Positions 1 through 57,157 of a stretch of 64,000 nt of DNA are shown here, in pieces (position 1 is the stretch's first letter; each line of letters starts with the position of its first letter). The stretch spans positions 246,809,981 to 246,873,980 of the forward strand of contig NC_084480.1 in NCBI RefSeq assembly GCF_030035675.1, read 5' to 3'. The translations under genes were made by a program, and so were the position numbers. The notes under the pieces are model-generated. The model had not been told where the DNA came from. It worked only from the letters and a program-made list of their open reading frames with translations, and did not search any database. Source of the stretch: Rhineura floridana (lineage: Eukaryota; Chordata; Lepidosauria; Squamata; Rhineuridae).

Positions 1-417
1 CAAGTAGGGAGGCGGAAATAGTAGAATTAAATGAATTGGGGAGGATTTGCGGTTTGCAAAGTGCTGGTGTTTTAAAATGGCGTGGCTTGGCTTCCTACTA
101 ACATGGTGTAGATGGGTCAATTGTAATTTGGTTGGCAGTGAATAAGGTCAGCTTAGTCACAAGGGGCTCAGAGCTGCTGATGGCTACATGGTGTCATTCT
201 AGATTGGCAGGTGTCGTGATGCAGAAGCATTGCACTAAAGTAGCTGTATGATACAGTGCTCACTTTACTGATGCATTGAAGCAGATCAAGTGGTTAAAGA
301 AGTAGCTTGCAAGTAACATAACATGTAAGAGGGGTTAAATTGGACCTATCAGTTGAGAAATTAAACCATGAACACATGTGGTGTACAGATATGGCTGTAA
401 AGAATACTGTATACATA
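1..417. other. Intergenic, nothing recognised
   Basis: AT-leaning unique-looking sequence without a recognisable gene or repeat. If the possible exon at 2796 is real, this would be an intron of that plus-strand gene. Confidence 0.4.
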
Positions 418-650
418 CAGGCATACCCCGCTTAACGTTGCTTCACTTAACGTTGCCTCGCTATAACGTACATGCTCCATACTTCCCCATACCCCGCTTA
501 ACGTTCACGCGCTTTGCAATAACGAACAGTTTATTGGCATGGCGCTGCTGCCATCTAGTGGTGATTGCATGCAGTACAAGTGAAGACAATTGCTTCACTT
601 AAAAGTATACTCTCTGGTCCCATTGCGAACGTTAAAGCAGGGTATGCCTG
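418..650. mobile_element. Tigger-like (TcMar) MITE with TA target duplication
   Basis: 233 bp bounded by inverted ends CAGGCATACCCCGCTTAACG and, on the right, the near-complement ending GGGTATGCCTG, flanked on both sides by TA (416-417 and 651-652). CAGGCATACC ends and a TA duplication are typical of Tigger elements of the Tc1/mariner group. There is no transposase; it is a nonautonomous copy. The ends are still well matched. Confidence 0.8.
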
Positions 651-697
651 TATACCTTTGGGAGTAGTTTCTAACAATAGATTTGAAGCTGATACTT

Positions 698-800
698 AGA
701 ATCATAGAATAGTAGAATTGGAAGAGGCCTATGAGGCAATCGAGTCCAGCCCTTCTATCTGTGCAATGCAGTAAGCCAGGTCAGCATTTAAAATATGCTG
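698..800 (-). repeat. CR1 LINE 3' end fragment
   Basis: Begins AGAATCATAGAATAGTAGAA, the usual CR1 3' end read on the other strand, followed by diverged matter resembling the CR1 copies at 53.9 and 60.8 kb in this window. Confidence 0.7.
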
Positions 801-879
801 GCTAAAAGTGTGTGGTAGGTTTCTGCTAAGTAGAGTTTCATGTGTTGAAGAATAAGGGCTATCGGTTTGTGGTAGAAAG

Positions 880-965
880 ATTACATGAGATCTGCATGCA
901 GATAGGCCCAAGTTCAATCCTTGGGAAAGAAGTGTCTGAAACCTTGGAGAGGTACTACCAGGGTA
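880..965 (+). repeat. tRNA-derived SINE fragment (type A)
   Basis: Contains TCTGCATGCAGA and a B-box-like AAGTTCAATCC, then the family's middle part (GAAACCTTGGAGAG, ACCAGGGTAGAC). It is cut off by a second repeat that starts CCAGGGGTGGGCAGAAGG near 968. Old and diverged. Confidence 0.5.
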
Positions 966-967
966 GA

Positions 968-1060
968 CCAGGGGTGGGCAGAAGGTAGATTGGGCACTAA
1001 TGGTAGATAACAGGGTGATTTGCAGTAGATTGCCATGTACTATTTACTCATAATGGTTTA
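968..1060. repeat. hAT-like MITE fragment
   Basis: Starts CAGGGGTGGGCAGAAGGTAG, a type of hAT-like terminus common in reptile genomes, and continues as a diverged G/T-rich stretch. No matching second end found. Confidence 0.35.
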
Positions 1061-1867
1061 ATAGTAGGGACAACAAAATTACTCTCCCTGCCTTAAAGCA
1101 TCCTGCTGAAATTAAGAAAGCTGAGGCAGGGTAGCCACTCCTGTTTTTTATGTGAAAGGATTGCAAGCACCAGTTGGTGCTGGTACTCAAATTTCTGAGT
1201 TTGGGATTATATCATTCTAAACTTTATTTAGTTGTTATGCACCTATAGGTATAATCACGTTCACACTGGAGTTGAGGCCAAGCAAACAGGATCTTGCATG
1301 TTAAACATTTTTTTTAAAAAACCCTTATTTTTCAGAAAACAGTAACGAATTTATTTATAATAAGTGAGGTACAATACAATAGGTTGTTGACCTGGCTACA
1401 TTGGCGAATCTGATTTCAGTTACAGTACTATGTTTTGCAATATGAATTTGTTTCACATTCACTTGCTTTGTTTTAAACAAGTTTCAGTCTACCACATGGC
1501 CATAAAAGATCATGAGAAGATAGGCAATGCCATGTTAAGGAGTTGCCAACCCATGGTTGTTGGAGGAAGATGATGCAACATCGGGGTGGGGCAAAAAGCA
1601 TGACCCTGCTTTGCAGTCCACACAATTGTGCCTTACCCATGAGTAACACGTGTACAGGGCTAAGGGATGTCGCAAAACACAAACTAGATCTTGCAAGTCT
1701 GAAGCCTTCCTCCTCTGGTGTAGATAGTATCAATCTAGCTGTACCAAAATTGTAAAAAAACTCATTTTTTTAATTGGTCGTTGGAGGTGAAGGATGCAAT
1801 TTGTTCCCTCTTGAAGCCTTTCTTCCCTTGAATTACAGACCCAGGTTTGTTTCAGACATGGCTGGGA
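1061..1867. other. Intergenic, nothing recognised
   Basis: No gene or named repeat seen. Short open frames on both strands around 1473-1755 overlap each other and lack any family resemblance or coding character. Confidence 0.4.
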
Positions 1868-1965
1868 ATAGGGGTGGCTAACCTGTGGTCCTCCAGATGT
1901 TCCTAGAATTCAGCTTCCATAATCATTGACCAATGGCCATGCTGGCTGGGGTAGTTGGAATCTAC
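1868..1965. repeat. hAT-like palindromic MITE fragment
   Basis: Carries GGGGTGGCTAACCTGTGG, CCTCCAGATGTT and GACCAATGGCCATGCTGG, the left arm of a palindromic element found in at least seven other places in this window. Confidence 0.6.
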
Positions 1966-2330
1966 GATATCTTGACTTTAGCCTATAAAGCCCTATATAG
2001 CCTGGGCTCCAAATTGTTGAAGGACATCTATCCCAATATCTGCCACTGGGGAGGCGGGCAGGAGACCCTGCTTCTGGTCCTGACTAGTGTAATACAGATT
2101 GACCCAAGTCAGCCCTTCTTTGCTGTGGTACCCCAGTTGGGGATCTCCCTTCTGGAAGAAGTAAGATTGTCCCCATTGTTACCATTTTTTCATCATCCAG
2201 TGACAGTGTTTTTTTTTTGGAGAGGAGCTGAGACCCATTATGTTTGTCATGGCTTTGAATTTGTTTTTACCACATATGCATTAAAAACATGGTACAAATT
2301 AGCTATCTCTGCTTTATAGGACCAGAAAGT
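1966..2330 (+). repeat. L2 LINE fragment
   Basis: Diverged 3' part of an L2 reverse-transcriptase frame: TATAAAGCCCTATATAGCCT parallels the L2 copy at 16.05 kb in this window. It is broken and not functional. Confidence 0.6.
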
Positions 2331-2574
2331 TGCTGCTGGGTCACACCCTCCTCCCTCTGCTCTGGCATGCTGCTTCACTTTCAAAGTCATGTTCAGCAGT
2401 AGTCAGATTGCTGTTATACCCCCCCCCAAAAAAAGTTGTTTGCACATGATCTCCAAGCCAGAATGGTAAACCTACTTCCAATTGTGCTTTCCAGTTTCTT
2501 GCTGCAGGGAAGGACAGAGAGCACATGCTTTGCTGGTTATAGTTCTAGTACTCAGAACCACTTTGTCCAGTTAA

Positions 2575-2705
2575 AAGAGCTCAAGTTGGCAGAGTTGGGA
2601 ATGCCCTCTGGCTAAGAGATGCTGTCAGATTAAACAGCACTGGACCAGATGGATGGATAGTCTGACTCTGTACTACTCAGGTCCTTATATCCTGCTGCAA
2701 GAGAT
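2575..2705 (+). repeat. tRNA-derived SINE (type A) 3' part
   Basis: CTGGACCAGATGGATGGATA and GTCTGACTCTGTACTACTCA match the 3' body of the SINE also seen at 46.9 kb. Diverged. Confidence 0.5.
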
Positions 2706-2795
2706 GGGGGTGCAGTGTGTGAACCCATGTTTGTTACTGTTGTAAACAATAACAAAAAAGGTAAATTTATTGAATTTGTGTTTTTCCCTCCCAGA

Positions 2796-2895
2796 TCGAG
2801 AAGAGGTGCTGTTCATCATTTCACCCCAGAATGGAAACCTGCATCTTTAATTAAAATTTGATTAACTAATACGCACAATAAAGCAATGCAAGCAA
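2796..2895 (+). other. Possible terminal exon of an unidentified plus-strand gene
   Basis: A strong acceptor (T/C-rich tract ending CCCTCCCAG) is followed by about 80 bp with stops in all frames and then AATAAA at 2877-2882. This looks like a short last exon. The three frames read ...F-I-I-S-P-Q-N-G-N-L-H-L-stop, ...M-E-T-C-I-F-N-stop or ...E-W-K-P-A-S-L-I-K-I-stop; I recognise none of them. From memory, OSBPL1A in mammals has a plus-strand neighbour (CABYR, then TTC39C) arranged tail to tail, which fits the position, but the residues do not match the CABYR I recall. Confidence 0.3.
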
Positions 2896-4579
2896 TCTGA
2901 TCTAAAGGCTGTTTTTTAAAACAAATAAAAAATAGTAGTGATTTTTAAAGTTTAAGTGGTAACCAAGTAGTAGAGAACTAAAATCAGGACTTTTTCTTTT
3001 TGACCCTTTATATAAATGATGAGAAGTTTAACACTGACTGCTAGCAAAAAATGTGGTTAAAGTGAAAGCTGCCTTCTTTATATTACAATGCACCCTGAAG
3101 GTCAGGATAATACCGTCCCACTTGTTACACCCCTTAGAAGGCCTTTAGTAAGATGTGTTGTGACTGGAAGACTGACAGGATAGAATGCCGTTCAGCAAGT
3201 ATATGGAATGAGGGCATGGAGACTCAGTGCAAGAGCAAAACTGAAACAGGCTCACAAAGGGATAGTGTTTCGTCTTACCTATTTGCGTTGCCATCCCAAA
3301 GTAGCCAGACAGTATTTGTCATCACCTGTAGCCCCAGCTCTGGCATATTCTGAGGACTCAGAAGAGAGGTCAGCCTCTTATTTCACACCAGGCTCTGCAG
3401 ACATACAGAACATCAGTGTCCAATAGTTTTTCATACCTGCCAAAATTGTGGCAAATGTGTTAACATTTTTACCACATGACCAACCCTCCCCCCACTGGTT
3501 TTGAGGGTAGAAAAATATAGTGTTTTGAATTATTGAAAAAATTAGTGAGAAATCTAACCTATATTTTCATGAAGTAGTGCAGGTAAATCAGGCATAAAAC
3601 CAGTTAGACTGCATCTTGACTCCGCCTCCAAATTTTCATCCAGCATTTGCAACCTATATTTTGAGTTCACAATTTTTACCACAGAAAAGCTTGATTCGTA
3701 GAGCAATGTTGAACCAAAAAATGAAAAGTTTTGGAATAACTGTATTTAGAACCAAGAATTCATTTTGATTTAAAATTTGAGTTTACATTGTAATAGCTGA
3801 ATAATCTTTCAGATGTTGAGTGCTTTGAAGTAAAATCACATCCCATCTCAAATAGGTGCCTCTCCAAAGAAAGAAGTTTCACAAGCTGTTGAGATAGTTG
3901 AGAACTGTACATGCCAAAGTGCATTTTGCAGCATATAGGACCCAAAGACAAATTTGTGATGGTTAAGGAGAGAAGATGGACACTTATTTTTGAATTGGCA
4001 CATTTATAACAGAATTGCATTAAAATTTTATTTAGAAAAAATAGGAAACGCCACTTCACCACAGGTCAACAGCCATTTTGCCACATGTGGCAAGCGGTGA
4101 CTATGTTGGACACCAGGGATGTAGAAGCAATGATTCTCACTGCTTCCGTGCATCTCCAAAGCCCAGTATGAAGAGAAGCCAATTACTTCCTTCTCCCCAA
4201 GTTCTCTGGTATGGCAAAGAACTTTTTAAAAGTTCAAGGATTTCTCGCTCCTGCCCAACACAAACTGTTTCCACCTCAGAATTTTCCAATAGGTGAAGCA
4301 GGGAAGCAAGGCTTTGTTTCATGCTGGACAACCAGGGCAGTTTGGTAGTAGTGGGTCACCACGCTACACTGTGGTGTGGAGATAAATATACCTTATGCAA
4401 AATTGCTGAAACTGGCAAATAAGATCAAAACAGTAGTGAAATGAGTAAGATTTGCTGTCTTTACTATTTCAGTAACTACAATGCTTCAGGAAGGGTTGAT
4501 TCAATAACCATTTTGCAAAACTTAAAAAGTCATCCCTTTCTGGTATGATACCCCCAATATAATAAAGAAATTCCAGCCA
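2896..4579. other. Intergenic gap between possible neighbour and OSBPL1A
   Basis: No named gene. A 72-codon frame at 3208-3426 (plus) has a mixed, S/E/P-containing composition but no family resemblance, and I do not call it. The rest is AT-rich with poly-A/T runs. Confidence 0.4.
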
Positions 4580-5672
4580 TGGGACAGTTTAAAGCCTTTA
4601 TTTAATAGCAATTAAATTATTCAATTAACACTATACTTCCAAACAGCAATTAAATTATACAAGAGCAGCAAGCCCTCTGGAATTTATGTACTCAGTTTTA
4701 TACAAATATATAGTCCCATAAAGTTTAATGTACCCCAAACAAAGGGGTATATCTGCTGTGTACAGTAGTTTCAGAGCTGCCTTACTTGCTTTGAAATGCA
4801 CACGACTTTGAGAGTTTGCTTCTGATAGCAAATACCCAGGTACATTTGACGTACCTCACACAGTTAAGTAGGAACAGTTCCTCCTACCTCTGATAGTGCT
4901 GAGCACATCTTCATGCATCGCAGATTTTTTTTAAAAATACTTCATCTTAGTTAAACTCAACTTTCCCAGATTTAATGGCTCTTAATTCCATGAAGATTTG
5001 GGCATGGTAATAAAAGATGTAAGAGCAAATTCAAAACACTGCACTAAACATGGAATAGACGGTTCTAATAATGTTACCAGTTAATTGTACTTAATATCTG
5101 CAGGTGAATGGGAGGGTCAGGCTGGTGCAGAGACAGTAATGTTTTGAGACTCATTATCTAGAAATCAGAATTCTCTGAAGTAATGGAATATCCCCTACAG
5201 AAAGTTGAGTAATTCTTCCCAAGAGTGGCATGCCCTTCTCTGGCTTAGAGCCATAGTAGTACTGCATGTCATGAATGTACTTTTGATATTTGTTTTATAA
5301 GAGGTTTCAAATTTCCATTATGTGAGCAGCGCTATGACTGACCAATGAGAAAGACAAAAACGTTTCTAGTTTCTGTTTAACCTGGGACTGAACATTAGTT
5401 GCACTGTTTTCTTCAGCAAATATAACTAATGCTCCTTCTCTCTGAAACAGGTGTGTGTGTGTGTGTGCATATGTCTATATACATTGTTTAATATGGGAGG
5501 GTGACAGACTTCTCCCAGCAACAATCTTGTGCTACCATAATTGCTGCAGAAGCTGCTGAATAGTACATTCATTTAAAAATTGTCTGTATTTTTCTAAGAG
5601 TTTAGGAACAAAGGAAAACACTGAAAACTGATTAAGACTTGTTTGTGTTAGGCTCAGACTTCTCACTGGATT
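4580..5672 (-). other. OSBPL1A: OSBPL1A 3' UTR (inferred)
   Basis: This is the stretch from the stop codon to just past the first good AATAAA on the minus strand. It has no recognisable transposon, in contrast to most of the surrounding DNA, as expected for an exon under constraint. A short GT repeat lies near 5453-5467. The length, about 1.1 kb, is an inference from the poly(A) signal position. Confidence 0.6.
4597..4602 (-). terminator. OSBPL1A: Candidate poly(A) signal of OSBPL1A
   Basis: AATAAA on the minus strand (TTTATT as written), about 1.07 kb after the stop codon. Cleavage would fall near 4575-4585. It is the first canonical hexamer I see after the stop, but transcript ends were not available. 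Confidence 0.5.
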
Positions 5673-51835
<46,163 letters not shown>

Positions 51836-52714
51836 CTATAAGTAGAAACATGTATGAATAAAATCTCATATTTCCCAAGAACGTGAAACTCAAAGCTATT
51901 TCAAGAATAGGTTCCAGTTTGAAAACTAAACCATGTCAACAAGCTCTTAGAAGTAGATTAAAAACACCAGGCAAGTTCTACACTTACCATGTGGTTTTGT
52001 CTCACCATTTGATGTATTACAGAATAGAAAAGCTTAAGAAAAGGATTTGTCTAAGCCAGAATTGGCAAATAAAACTGAACGCATTATGAAAGGCAATGTT
52101 AAGTTTACTATTTATCAACTAATGCAAACTTTGTATAGTTCATAAAATTGCTAGTGTGAGCTTGAGTTAACAACAGTTGTGAGCTAAAACATGACAAATT
52201 GCCCTTTAGCACCTTAAAGACTTAACACTTATTTTGGCATGAGATTTCATAGCTACTAACTCTCAAAAAGTATTTAATATATGCCTAAATTTAGCAGAGA
52301 CATTTGGCAAATAAGAAACCAGAAAGGGGAAAAAAACTATCTTCCAGTTTACAAAAGTTTCCATGCTGGGTCACTTGAAAACAGTTTTTACTAGCTATAG
52401 ATGAGCAAACCTGTGTGGAGAATCTTGACCCTAGGAGTAAATGGTTTGCCAGTTTTACATTACCGCACAGTCTCATTTAAGGATTTGAGTTACAGTTCTG
52501 GGAGTTTTCCTGGACCTGGTACCATTCCTGCAGCTTCAGCAAATATTTCTGTCCAATACTGTACCTTCCTCTATGCAGTAGGGCCTTAGACACCCTTTCT
52601 AGCTGGGATAATGTAATGTACTCTACAGACAGTTATCATTAAATATAGCTTAAATATAGAGTATATAGTATAGTCACTTGTCAGGTATGCTTTAATAATC
52701 AGTTTCCTTCATCG

Positions 52715-52775
52715 ATAGGGGGTTAGACTAGATGACCTTTGAGTTATCTTACAACTCTATGATTCTATGAACTTC
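52715..52775 (+). repeat. CR1 LINE 3' end, short
   Basis: ATAGGGGGTTAGACTAGATG and ACAACTCTATGATTCTATGA are the CR1 3' terminus. Confidence 0.75.
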
Positions 52776-52979
52776 AGTTAGTCCTGAATGCACCTGTTTA
52801 ACTACTGGCAATCAGAAGTATATTATGCCATTATTATTGAGCTCCCCTGACTGGAAGCTCATTTGGTACTGACTTTTACATTGGTACTGACTTTTAAATC
52901 CCTAAATGACTGGCCTAGGATACCTCAGAACACATTCCAGTGAATCAGTGTTCTAATACCTATATGGATGACTTTGCTT

Positions 52980-53440
52980 CAAAGTAATTTACATTTATTT
53001 ATCTGTTATATTTCTATACTGCCCTTCATTAGGGTTCCAGGGTGATTTACAGTATTCACATTAGGACAAAAATAAATCTTAGGAGAATAATAAAACTAGT
53101 TTTAAAAACCATACCATGAATCCACTGTCATTCTGCAGCAACGCTGTATGTCAATTATAGCTGGCCTCACCACCCAATCTAATTTACCCTGAGGCCTGGG
53201 TGAAAAGATGGGTCTTAGGACAGCACTGAAACTACACTAACAAAGGTACTCTATGCAACTCCAAGAGGAGTTCCATAAATGAAATGCCACTACAGAGAAG
53301 GCTCTGCAGATTCAAACATGCATGTTTTAGAAGCAGGACCTTCTTTGTGTACCTTCCTCGGAAGGTTGTTGTACAGGAGAGGCCCACCAGGCCCAGTCCA
53401 TTAGTGCATTAAAGAAAGCTGGCAGTAACTAATTCATTCT
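52980..53440. repeat. LINE-derived dispersed repeat, subfamily not assigned
   Basis: CTATACTGCCCTTCATTAGG, ATGGGTCTTAGGACAGCAC, AGAGAAGGCTCTGCAGAT and CGGAAGGTTGTTGTACAGGA; the same kind of repeat as 13.8 kb and 25.7 kb. Confidence 0.45.
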
Positions 53441-53856
53441 ATCCCTGATACATTGAAAGAACAGCTGTGTGAGTGGAATGACAGGATTGTGCCCATCATA
53501 TAAGCCAAATCTGAGCAGCTGTAAATCTGATTTATTTGTAGTTCTATATTTTGTGGGGGCAGATGTGTAATACTGATGGAACTCAATATGAAATGTTACC
53601 CATTAAGTTAGAGCTTTAAATATAAGGCTGAAACTAAGAGGGAATGTCTAATTTAATATTGTGTTCCACCCTAAACTTCTTGTATGACAGATTAGTCATA
53701 AAAGAGTCATTTAAATGGATTAACCCTTAAAATTAGTTTTCTATTTAACAGTGAGACTTTAAGGGCAGTCAAAGTTGTTATCATTAAATTCCTTGTAGCT
53801 TATGCCGATGTAGCTTTCACCACCGATACCACTATATCTCACACAAAACCTCCTAA

Positions 53857-54050
53857 CTGTTAGAGCCATATGACAATGGAACCAATTACCTAGAGAGGTA
53901 GTGGGCTCTCCCACACTGGAGGCATTCAAGAGGCAGCTGGACAGCCATCTGTCGGGAATGCTTTGATTTGGATTCCTGCATTGAGCAGGGGGTTGGACTC
54001 AATGGCCTTGTAGGCCCCTTCCAACTCTACTATTCTATGATTCTATGAAA
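53857..54050 (+). repeat. CR1 LINE 3' end
   Basis: GTTAGAGCCATATGACAATG, GGAGGCATTCAAGAGGCAGC, TCGGGAATGCTTTGATTTGG and CTATTCTATGATTCTATGAA. Very close to the 3' ends of the two larger CR1 copies, so of the same subfamily. Confidence 0.9.
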
Positions 54051-55989
54051 TCAGGCTCACAAGCCAGGACTGATCCTAGTCTGGAGAGAATCGCTCAAAC
54101 CATAGTTTGCTAGTACAGAAAAAAACAGCACAATGTGATTTGATTAAACAGGAAATAATGAAGAGGGAGCATGTAAGTAGTGCTCATTCACAATCCTTGA
54201 ATCATCTTAATGTTGAAATGATAGGTAGTTCTGCTGTCCTCACCTGTAGTAATGTTCAAAATCAGCTCCTGTTTATACCCAACTAACATATTCCACAAAG
54301 TCCAAGTAGGAAATATTCACATTCACATGCAGACAATTTCAATCCTGTCATTTAGGGTCCATTCAAAGCAAGGACAGAGACTTATTTTCCCACATGGTCG
54401 AATACTTGGGTCCACAACTCGCTGTGCAGAGAAAATAAGCACTTCTTGTTTGTGTGAACTAGCCCTTGGTGCAGACTTTGGTAAAAGGTGATATAAGATA
54501 TTGTTTCATGCAAATAAGGTATCTATAATACATCCAAAACAAGAATTAAGAATTACAATGTAACTCGGAAGAGTTAAAAAAGTGTTCAGATTTCTTTGTC
54601 AAGTAGTAACAAATTTGAACAAATTGCACTGTTACATTATGATTTGCACTCTGCACTTTTTAACTTATTATCAGCTCATGAATTTGGATGTACCTCATGA
54701 TCCTGAGTATGCTCTTGATAGGAGGTCTTAAAGATCAATTTAAAGGATCTCAAGAAGCAGGAATAAAACACACATTAACTGGAAAGACTGGAGAGCTGCT
54801 GCCAGTCAGAGTAGACAATACTAAACTACTTGGGCTAATAGTAAGACAGCACAAAGCAGTTTCATGTTTGTACATGGCATGAAGTGCAGGAGTAACTGAA
54901 AGACACTTTGAAAAGAGTTATGTATGAACACATCTCAGTATCACCAAGAAGAGGTAAGGTCAATTATAGCAGTGAAAATAGCTTCAGGATCTGCAAAGCA
55001 AATGAAATGTTTTAAAGCAGTGTTTTACGCATCCTATTCCCTCTTGTCAGACAGCAAGGAAAGGTGAGCTGGAATCTTATTCTGGAGATTGCACTGGCAT
55101 GTTTATGGATAATTCATTAACAGAGGTAATATGAAGCCCAGTACTCATTCAGGGCTAGATTTATAGGCAGGTGACCACATGGGCACCAGGCTATCTACTC
55201 AGCAGCTGAAACAATTAGTACATCTTCATTTGCAAAGCTAGGAACACTGTCCTGAATGGGTGGTATTGTACTAACAGATTTTTTTTTATTTGTAGGACAT
55301 TTTTCAACAGTCCCATACAATAAACAGTGTGTGTGTGAGATTGTGATTAGATCTATATGTGCAAATTTATCATCTTGTCTAACAAGAACAAATTGTGCAT
55401 GCACGTTATGCATAAATACAGTGAAATGGACTACAAATACAGTAAAAATAAGGTATTCAAAAACTGAGCAAAGTTGTGGGAGGCACCAATGATGTTCCTC
55501 GCCTTGGGTGCCATTTGGTTTAGGGCCAGCCCTTTACACATAAGCAAGGATTATATACTCCCACATCTTCCAGGGAGTGTGCCAAGTGTCACGAAGAGAC
55601 ATCCGCGCACCACACAATGCTCATTTTATTTACAGCTGGAATAAAATCCCCTAGGGGGCACAATAAATTTGGGATGATAAACAAGCTAGGGATTGCTGCA
55701 TTGCCTGCTTTCCTTCGGAATCTTTTTTTGAACAGTCTATAATCCAGAGGAGTTAAACTAGAAATTTGTAGCTGCACTTGAGATTTCCCTGTATGAACTC
55801 TTAAAGCTTCTTGTGGGACCTTTCAGTGTGCTTTCATCAACCTTCTGTTTTAGAAGGATGGGGTAACATAACTGTAAAAAACATTTTTAAAAAATTAAAA
55901 AGGAGAATTGAGGTTTGGTGCCATTGGTGCAAGTTCATCTTTATACAGAATTTTGCTACCCTGTGCTTTACAGTATTTCATAAAAGGGG

Positions 55990-55990
55990 G

Positions 55991-56042
<52 letters not shown>

Positions 56043-56100
56043 TCCCTGTCCTCAAGGAGCTTATAATCTAAGTAGGAACACGGAAGAGAAGATAGCAAGA
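55990..56100. repeat. (GA)n microsatellite with LINE-like flank
   Basis: About 24 GA units to 56040, followed by TGTCCCTGTCCTCAAGGAGC and TTATAATCTAA, a widespread LINE 3' UTR piece. Confidence 0.85.
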
Positions 56101-56569
56101 GATGAATGGGAACAAATCTAGTTATGCATTCTTAAGCTTGGTTACAGTTCGGAGTGAGGATTGAGGGGTGTTTAGATCTGGCATCAGCACCAGGGCATGT
56201 TGGGGCAACAGCTAAAAACCACAGGGTCTACTATAGCTAATGCCAGTTTGCTGATGCCACTTTTCCTTAAAAAAAAGGAATTAAAATATATTTAGGGTAC
56301 AGCACTCAGGCTGGTCTGGTATTGTGAAGAGAAGCACTGAACAAGGCTGAAGTCACCCTCCCACCCATTTCCCCAGAATGCCTTCAGGTTTTGCTTCTTC
56401 AGGAAATGAAAATGGTGGCCACTGCTACAGTAACTTTTGGCCACTGCTTCTCAGCACCAGGCTAGACCACAACCCACCTCTACTGTGTGGTGATGTCATC
56501 ATTACCTACTCTGAAGTGAAACCCATGCAAGAAATTCACCATAGGTGAAGTGGGTATGAGACAGTAGTC

Positions 56570-56770
56570 TCCCAGGAACATAAGAAGAGTCCTGCAACAT
56601 CAGACCAAAGGTCCATTTAATCTAGCACCAAGTTTCCAACAACCAGATCCGGCAACCAGCCACTATTCTGAAGTCAACAGCCCTTCCCTGCTGTTTGCTC
56701 TCCAGCAACTGATACTCAGAGGGAGGCTGCCTCAGAACTTGGAAGCTCTACTTAACTAACATGGAAATAG
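56570..56770 (-). repeat. CR1 LINE 3' end, old copy
   Basis: GGAACATAAGAAGAGTCCTG, CAAAGGTCCATTTAATCTAG, then CAACCAGATCCGGCAACCAG and CTGTTTGCTCTCCAGCAACTG-type sequence. It parallels 57.16-57.33 kb but is far more diverged. Confidence 0.65.
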
Positions 56771-56934
56771 CCACCAGTAAACCAATCCTCTCAAAAATGG
56801 TTCAGTAGGTAGTGTAATCAAAAGAATGCAATACAAGTACTAAAAGTGGTTGCCACAAAACTGTGGATTAAGTAGAAGCACTGCAGCAAATAATAAAGTC
56901 ACCCAGCCATTACTTCAACTCCCTTTTAATTTCC

Positions 56935-57157
56935 CCCCCATACTTTGGACACATAATGAGAAGACATGATTCACTAGAAAAGATAATAATGCTGGGGAAA
57001 ACAGAAAGGAGTGAAAAAAGAGGAAGGCCAAACAAGAGATAGATTGATTCCATAAAGGAAGCCAGACCTGAACTTACAAGATCTGAACAGGGTAGTTCAT
57101 GACAGATGCTCTTGGAGGTCACCGATTTATAGGGTCGCCGTAAGTCGTAATCGACTT
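56935..57157 (+). mobile_element. RTE/BovB-type LINE 3' end, left part (split)
   Basis: Same sequence as 9.05-9.22 kb, but better preserved and carrying the terminal AGGGTCGCCGTAAGTCGTAA and CGACTT. It continues at 58552-58575 (GAAGGCACATAACAACAAAA) after a CR1 inserted into it. Confidence 0.75.

Noticed and set aside
3208-3426. 72-codon frame with mixed composition
   Set aside because: Considered as an exon of a neighbouring gene, but no flanking splice sites and no recognised family; left uncalled.
4137-4331. 64-codon minus-strand frame with heptad-like leucines near the OSBPL1A 3' end
   Set aside because: Lies beyond the poly(A) signal and has no matching splice sites or family.
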